Of a stretch of 9,163 nucleotides of DNA, positions 1 through 4,900 are shown in pieces (within the stretch, counting starts at the first letter, position 1; each line of letters begins with the position of its first letter). The notes beneath the pieces were generated by a model. That model worked only from the letters and a program-made list of their open reading frames with translations, ran no database searches and was not told where the DNA came from. Both the position numbers and the translations under genes were made by a program. Origin of the DNA: CAVZLD01 sp964522605 (GTDB taxonomy: Bacteria; Planctomycetota; Planctomycetia; Pirellulales; Pirellulaceae); assembly GCA_964522605.1 (NCBI GenBank), contig CAZFWV010000277.1:1-9163 (forward strand), given 5' to 3'.

Positions 1-1100
1 AGCAATCCGATCGCGAGCAGCCAGAAGGCACTTGGTTCGGGGACGGCGGCGATCGGCGACCAGGGCCCCTGTTCATACCCACCGTCCATGAGTGCCATCA
101 CCAGATCCGTCGTATTGAAGAATGCGTCTCCGTTCCAATCTCCTTCGGCCCAGCCGCAACGGATCTTGGTTTCGTATTTGCCCGCCGTCAGGATCGCGAC
201 AATGTCTGCGGTATCGAATTCTCCGTCGAGATTTGTATCGCCGACCCACGTCTGTTTTCGTTCTTTAACCCACGCATGATGGTCTTGTGAGTCGATCACG
301 CTGTCCTGATTCAAGTCAAACATGGGGTCCGGCAACCACCACACGGGAGGTTCCTCCCCACGAATTCTGTCGGACAGCCAGTCGATATCAATCGCTTCCA
401 GCGTTCCATTTGCGTCCAGGTCGCCGACGGCCGACGGGACCATCGTCAGTCCGGCCGAGATGGGATCGAAGAATAGGGGCAGTAAGGTGCCTTGGTTGTA
501 TTCGGTCCCGCTGTTCACAACTGCGGATTCGAGGCCGAAGGACACCAGGAGGTTTGCGTTGCTCAGGTTAGCGTCCGAAAGATTGATTCCAATCATGGTC
601 GTCCCGTAACAGCCCTCTTCGGCAAAGCAGTCGGTAAAGGCGGCTCCCGTCAAGTCTTGTCCCGTGAAGTCCCAGCCGTTCAAGACACTGTTGCCCGTCG
701 GATCCGTGAGTCCAATTTGCCGCAGATCACGCTGTTGATAACTCGCCGTCGAATACAGCTGCTCCTTTGTGAAGCCGCGAGAAAACGTGTCGTCGAATCG
801 CGCACCGCGAATCATCGAGCCGGTGAAATCCGCTTCATTGAGGATCGCGCCGTTGAAACGAGCAAAGCTCAGGTCGGAGAACGACAGGTCTGCCCCTTTC
901 AAATCGAGACTCGAAAGGTCTGCGTATTCGAGAGATCGCTGGCTTAGGTCCACGCCCGGTCCAGGTTCAATTTCTTCGGTTCCCGGAACGACTGCTCCTG
1001 TATCCCAGCGAAAGATGGCCGCGCCGAGATGACTTCCCGATAGAGCTGTGAGGAAACTCACCAACCAGACCAGACGGGGAACCAGGGCGTGCTGGCACAT
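1..1100 (-). CDS. Secreted pentapeptide-repeat protein with dockerin-like motifs and PEP-CTERM tail (3' end cut by window)
   Basis: The minus-strand frame is open from an ATG at 1100 to the window edge, giving 366 residues without a stop. Residues 1-28 form a signal peptide: MCQHALVPR, then the hydrophobic run LVWLVSFLTAL, then SGSHLGAA. Residues 60-104 are pentapeptide repeats of the A(D/N)Lxx kind (ADLSS, LDLKG, ADLSF, SDLSF, ARFNG, ADFTG), and a second block covers about 143-185 (WDFTG, QDLTG, INLSD, ANLSN). Such repeats normally fold as a right-handed beta-helix. Four acidic EF-hand/dockerin-like loops follow, at about 227-238 (DLDANGTLEAID), 262-273 (DLNQDSVIDSQD), 287-304 (GDTNLDGEFDTADIV) and 320-337 (GDWNGDAFFNTTDLV). 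The end is a PEP-CTERM signal: VPEP at 353-356, then SAFWLLAIGL entering the membrane helix. The helix end, basic tail and stop lie outside the window. PEP-CTERM proteins are generally exported and processed by an exosortase. A weak AAGG lies about 11 bases before the ATG. The exact role is unknown; it is probably a cell-surface or matrix protein. Confidence 0.85.
   Translation of the reverse strand, partial: MCQHALVPRLVWLVSFLTALSGSHLGAAIFRWDTGAVVPGTEEIEPGPGVDLSQRSLEYADLSSLDLKGADLSFSDLSFARFNGAILNEADFTGSMIRGARFDDTFSRGFTKEQLYSTASYQQRDLRQIGLTDPTGNSVLNGWDFTGQDLTGAAFTDCFAEEGCYGTTMIGINLSDANLSNANLLVSFGLESAVVNSGTEYNQGTLLPLFFDPISAGLTMVPSAVGDLDANGTLEAIDIDWLSDRIRGEEPPVWWLPDPMFDLNQDSVIDSQDHHAWVKERKQTWVGDTNLDGEFDTADIVAILTAGKYETKIRCGWAEGDWNGDAFFNTTDLVMALMDGGYEQGPWSPIAAVPEPSAFWLLAIGL
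75..242 (-). repeat. Dockerin-like acidic module, copy 1 (inside the PEP-CTERM gene)
   Basis: This stretch encodes about 56 residues with two acidic loops, GDTNLDGEFDTADIV and GDWNGDAFFNTTDLV, separated by LTAGKYE and a linker ending WAE. The same arrangement recurs at 2266-2439 in the giant CotH gene (GDSNHDGVFDSGDLL, AGEYED, then EEGDWNGDGDFNTGDLV). Comparing 105-146 with 2296-2337 codon by codon by eye gives 30 identical bases of 42, so the relationship shows in the DNA as well as the protein. Loops with D/N at positions 1, 3, 5 and 12 usually bind calcium. In the second loop of this copy the usual G after the third acidic position is replaced (NGDAFFN), so calcium binding there may be weaker. 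Confidence 0.7.
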
Positions 1101-1262
1101 GGACAGAGACCTTGTTGAACCGGGCGTGAGTGGGTCTGAAGAACGAGCCGCACGGAAACAGATGACGGTGGCCGCCGCCCATTCTCGCCCCGGTTGCCAA
1201 ACCGGGCAAGCTGCGTGCACATTCGGACGGAAAGAATTCCGGACCTCTCGGTCGATAGGCGG
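1101..1262. other. Intergenic gap between STAS gene and PEP-CTERM gene
   Basis: This 162-base gap follows the STAS stop and precedes the ATG of the PEP-CTERM gene on the minus strand. It should contain the STAS 3' end and the leader of the PEP-CTERM gene. Apart from the hairpin at 1189-1206, I see no convincing promoter boxes, and the frames crossing it have no recognisable protein signal. Confidence 0.5.
1189..1206 (-). terminator. Possible weak hairpin after the STAS gene
   Basis: The sequence CCCGGTT-GCCA-AACCGGG is a perfect 7-bp inverted repeat with a 4-base loop. It lies 57 bases past the STAS stop codon in the direction of transcription. On the minus strand it is followed by GGCGAGAATGG rather than a run of T, so it does not fit a canonical intrinsic terminator. 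It could be an mRNA 3'-end stabiliser, part of a Rho-type region, or chance in GC-rich DNA. Confidence 0.25.
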
Positions 1263-1682
1263 TTACGGGTTTTCCTCGTCCGGGGGACTTAGTTCACCAC
1301 ACACATCGTAGTACGACTTGCCCAATCGTCCGCTGGTGACCGCCTCGTCCACCGTCTCGAAGATGTCGAACACGGTACCGTCCATGTTGAGCGTCTTGAA
1401 AACATACCGCAACGAGTCGGCCATGCAGCAGAGTTTCATGGAGTGATTTGCCGCCACGACGTACCGCTTCACGGAAAGCAGGCTCGAGATGACCGAAGAG
1501 GAAACGAGCTTTACACCCTCAAAGTTGACCACGAGATTCTTGCCGGGGTCCTCATCCACGATCTGCAGTAATTCCAGCTTGACCAATTCTGCCAGGGTGG
1601 TTCCCTGCAGGTGCTGGTCGACGGCGCGTGCCACGACCGTGTCATCTGACGTTTCAACGATGAAGAATCGATAATTGGACAT
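1263..1682 (-). CDS. STAS-domain protein, anti-sigma factor antagonist (SpoIIAA/RsbV) type
   Basis: This 139-residue protein has the length and pattern of a single STAS domain. It has an N-terminal beta strand (MSNYRFFIVE), a strand KNLVVNFEGV at about 48-57, a loop and helix VSSSVISSLLSVKR at 60-73, then strand SMKLCCMA (81-88), helix ADSLRYVFKTL and strand VFDIFET. In SpoIIAA-like proteins the loop after the second core strand reads DSSG, and its first serine is phosphorylated by an anti-sigma-factor kinase. Here the loop reads SSSV (61-64): Ser62 fills the phosphosite, while the Asp and Gly are replaced. The frame stays open upstream to an ATG at 1739 (158 residues), with another ATG at 1709. 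I prefer 1682 because homology-like sequence begins there, though none of the three has a clear Shine-Dalgarno. A charged tail (LSPPDEENP) ends the protein. It is probably cytoplasmic and works in partner switching, but no kinase or sigma factor is next to it. Confidence 0.75.
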   Translation of the reverse strand: MSNYRFFIVETSDDTVVARAVDQHLQGTTLAELVKLELLQIVDEDPGKNLVVNFEGVKLVSSSVISSLLSVKRYVVAANHSMKLCCMADSLRYVFKTLNMDGTVFDIFETVDEAVTSGRLGKSYYDVCGELSPPDEENP

Positions 1683-1983
1683 CGCGGTGTCGCGTGTCGA
1701 GACCACCATGGACTGCAAGGGGGTTAGACCCACTTCCATCCTAACCCAAGCCAGCCGAGATACGGAACCCGGAAGCGACGCTTTGGTGCCTTCACCGGGG
1801 GCGCGACCTCCTCACGGGGCCGGAAAAGAGTTAAATCCGCGTGAATCGCCCCCCCTGGTCGCCGGGCCGGGACCGCGTCGGGGAGCCCCGTTCGGAGGGC
1901 GGAGCCGGCACGATCGGCTGGACAGTCCGCGGGACCGTCGGTCCGACAGGGCGGCGAAGGCCGTCCCGGATCTCTGGTTCGGC
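1683..1983. other. GC-rich intergenic region between giant CotH gene and STAS gene
   Basis: This stretch of about 300 bases is very GC-rich and has no supported gene. It contains a C7 run near 1850 and several short inverted repeats, such as GGACC-GTC-GGTCC at 1932-1944, soon after the stop of the giant gene on the minus strand. No T-run follows that hairpin. It should hold the 3' end of the giant transcript and the promoter/leader of the STAS gene, but I cannot point to a promoter. A minus-strand frame at 1724-1987 needs a TTG start and has arginine/proline-rich, GC-driven composition, so I do not call it. If the STAS protein starts at 1739 instead of 1682, the gap shrinks to 244 bases. Confidence 0.5.
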
Positions 1984-4900
1984 TCAAAAGAGATCGTCGA
2001 GGTCCCAGGCTTCATCCAGATCGGTCAGCCGATCGGTACCAACGATCGCCCGATCCGTCGTCTGCGGCGTGGCAAAGACTGCGTCCACATGACGGTCGTT
2101 CAGCTCCGCGGCCCGGCGCTGCTGCAGTGCCCAATCCGACTCCAGGCAACTTTGCGGGGAAAGGGGTTCAGCCGAAGACACCGGGACAGCGGTGGACAGC
2201 TGTTTCTCGACTCCGGCTGCGGCGATCTCGGCCAGCGAGGGTTGCGCGGCGGCCGCGGAGAACGAGTATTGGCCATAGGTGAGTGCCCACACCAAATCGC
2301 CTGTATTGAAGTCGCCATCGCCGTTCCAATCGCCCTCCTCGAAGGTCGAATTTCCGGGCGTGGAGTCCTCGTATTCGCCGGCTCGCATGACGATCAGCAG
2401 GTCGCCCGAGTCGAACACGCCATCGTGATTCGAATCACCAGGGGCGCTTTCGCGCTGGCCCGGAGCTCCACCGATCGTGCCGCTGGGACGCCACGAGGCT
2501 CCTTCATTCCAACTGTTGAGATCAGGGTTGGTTGCCTCGATAATCTGCAGCGATCGGCCCGCGCCGTCAGTTAGCGAATGCCAGCCGTCGTCGTACGTGA
2601 ATTGTTGCAGCAAGACACCCGCCGAATGGACCGTGATGGTCTCGGACGAATTCGACAGTCCGCCGCTCCATTGACCGGCGACCGGCAAGGAGTTCCCGTA
2701 ACGGTATTGGAACGCATCGAGGTCTTCGACGACCAGCACGGACTTCCCGGGATCGAGTTGCTGGACGGAGCCGTCGGCGAAGTTGAAGCTCAATCCGTGT
2801 TGCTCATTGCCGACCTGAATCTGGACGAGCTGAACACTCTCCAACGAAATCGTCTCGGCGCCAATATTGGTCAATTCGAGGAACTCGAAATCGTCGCTGT
2901 CGTTGTAGCCGGCCAGGATCTCGGCGGCGGTCGGATCCGCGGGGTTGTAGTGCACCTCGGTGACCCGCAGCGAAGCCATCACCGGATCGCCGACGCTGCT
3001 GGTGACGGTAATCGATTCCGTTCCGATCAGATTCCCCTCGTAATCAATTGCCTCCAGTTCGATCGCGTTGGCGCCCAAGGCAACGGGCAGCTCAATGCGC
3101 CAGCCATCCTTCGTGGGCCAGAAGGCATCCAAGGGTTGGTCTGTTCCCGCGAGGCGAATCTGACGCACGTCGACCCAGCCTTTGCCTTCTAAAGTGACCT
3201 GATTCGTATCAACCGAGAAATCCCGGCCGCCATTGGTCGTGATCCGGAAGTCGACGCGTGGAATGTCACGTTCCATATCACTAATTGCCCGCTGAGAACG
3301 GAGGCGGGTTGAATTGGTAATTGATGTCCAGCTCTCATCTCCGCCATACGTTTGACCGTTGGCCAGCTCGCCGTAGTGTGTAGCCCAACGGGCGACATAC
3401 TGTTCATTGAACGAACGGTTGATCATGTCGAGCATGTGGCCCCAATACAACCGCAGGTTGTGGGGGATATCACGGATTTCGTCGAGCCGCGAATTTGGCT
3501 CGACCGCCTTCTTGATCGTATCCGTGAAGTTACACAGGTCGCAGTCCCAGAACAAAGGAACGAACTTGTTGTCCGAGGGTCGGGTGTAGATTCGCAAGTT
3601 CTTTGGCCGGTTGAAGCCGTAAGTGTCCCAGTTTCCGAAGTACGATTGGTGCGCGTAATGTCGCATCCACAGATCGACATCCATGACGGCGTTGGTCGCC
3701 TCGAACAGAGCATTCGGATCATCCTGATGGATCGCCTGCGCCAAGCGAGCGATGGACTGGAAGTCATCCTTGACTCGGTTACTCTTGATCAACAAGTGAG
3801 CGCGGTAGAACTCCGGGTTGTCCCCTTGCTGCTGGACGAAGGCGGCACTCCGGCCGATATCGGCCGTCTGATTCACTTCCGTTCCGGTCTTGAGTCCCTC
3901 CGCGCCGCCCGAGGGTGCGGTTGGTACGGTGACGTCGTCCAGCTCCCACTTCGTTCCGTCGCTGCCGTTTTCGAATTGCTCATTCAGGTAGATGTTTTCG
4001 TAACGGGCCAGTTGCAGAATGATTTCTTGTCGGTGGTTTGGGGTCACGAGATACGCGATGTCATCGTAGTTGCTCGATTTGGAACCCCCGGCCCGGTTCA
4101 GCATTTGCTTCATGACCAATTCCGCCAGCCCATTCAAGTCGAAGCGGATCGAATCATGAACGCCATAGAACGGTTTGTCCGGATGCAACAGGACTTTATA
4201 TCCGCTGTTCGGACGAATCCAGCGACTGCCAACCTGCCGGACGCTCACATCGTAATAGGGTTCGTTGTTGTGAATGACGGTGACCGGCAGGAACCAGTTG
4301 CTCATTCGGTTAACGGTGGAAAAGAGGGCGGTCCGCTCTTCGTTGAGCATGACCAGGCGGAACCGGTCGATGGCCGTCGCCGGACCGAGGTTGTCCTCGA
4401 CTTGATAGAGCGCGCGCGAATCGCGCCCCCGGGCGGGGAAAGTGGTCGATGCGCCCAGCGTGTCGGTCGCGGAGACATAAAATTGGATGACGTCGCCGCT
4501 GTCTTGACCGGGGATGTTCGCTTGATAGAGTCCATCATCGCCGAGCGTCATCTCGGCCGAATTCCAACTTTGCCGGTCTTGGCGCCACCACAGTTGGACC
4601 GATTGGACGCCGTCCGGATCTTCCGCCTGCACGGTGACGGTGACTTCCTGACCCGCCAAAGGCGTTGTGGGGCCGTGCCGAAATTGATCGAACGTGGGGC
4701 CGACGTTGGTTTCAAACGCGCCGTTTTGTTCCCCTGGTGTGCCAATCTGATCGGGAACCGGCAAGTAGATGGTGTTTGATAGACGGTTGAACCATAGTCG
4801 GCTGTTCAGCTGGCTGTTGCCGGCGAGCCATTTCGCGCGGAAGGAAATCTCATATTCCGCGCCGTCCTGGATCCGTCCGCCGTTGGCGAACGTGGTTTCC

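Noticed and set aside
1724..1987. Minus-strand frame of 87 codons overlapping the stop of the giant gene
   Set aside because: It would need a TTG start, has GC-driven Arg/Pro composition, runs past the STAS alternative start at 1739, and has no recognisable motif.
1675..2574. Plus-strand open frame of 299 codons
   Set aside because: It is antisense to the end of the giant gene, the GC-rich gap and the STAS start. The translation is Arg/Gly/Pro-rich and looks like noise.
3352..4779. Long plus-strand open frame of 475 codons
   Set aside because: It lies wholly antisense to the giant gene, whose minus-strand frame has clear LTD and CotH motifs. Its own translation (rich in V, R, D, Q) is the mirror of codon bias in a GC-rich gene.
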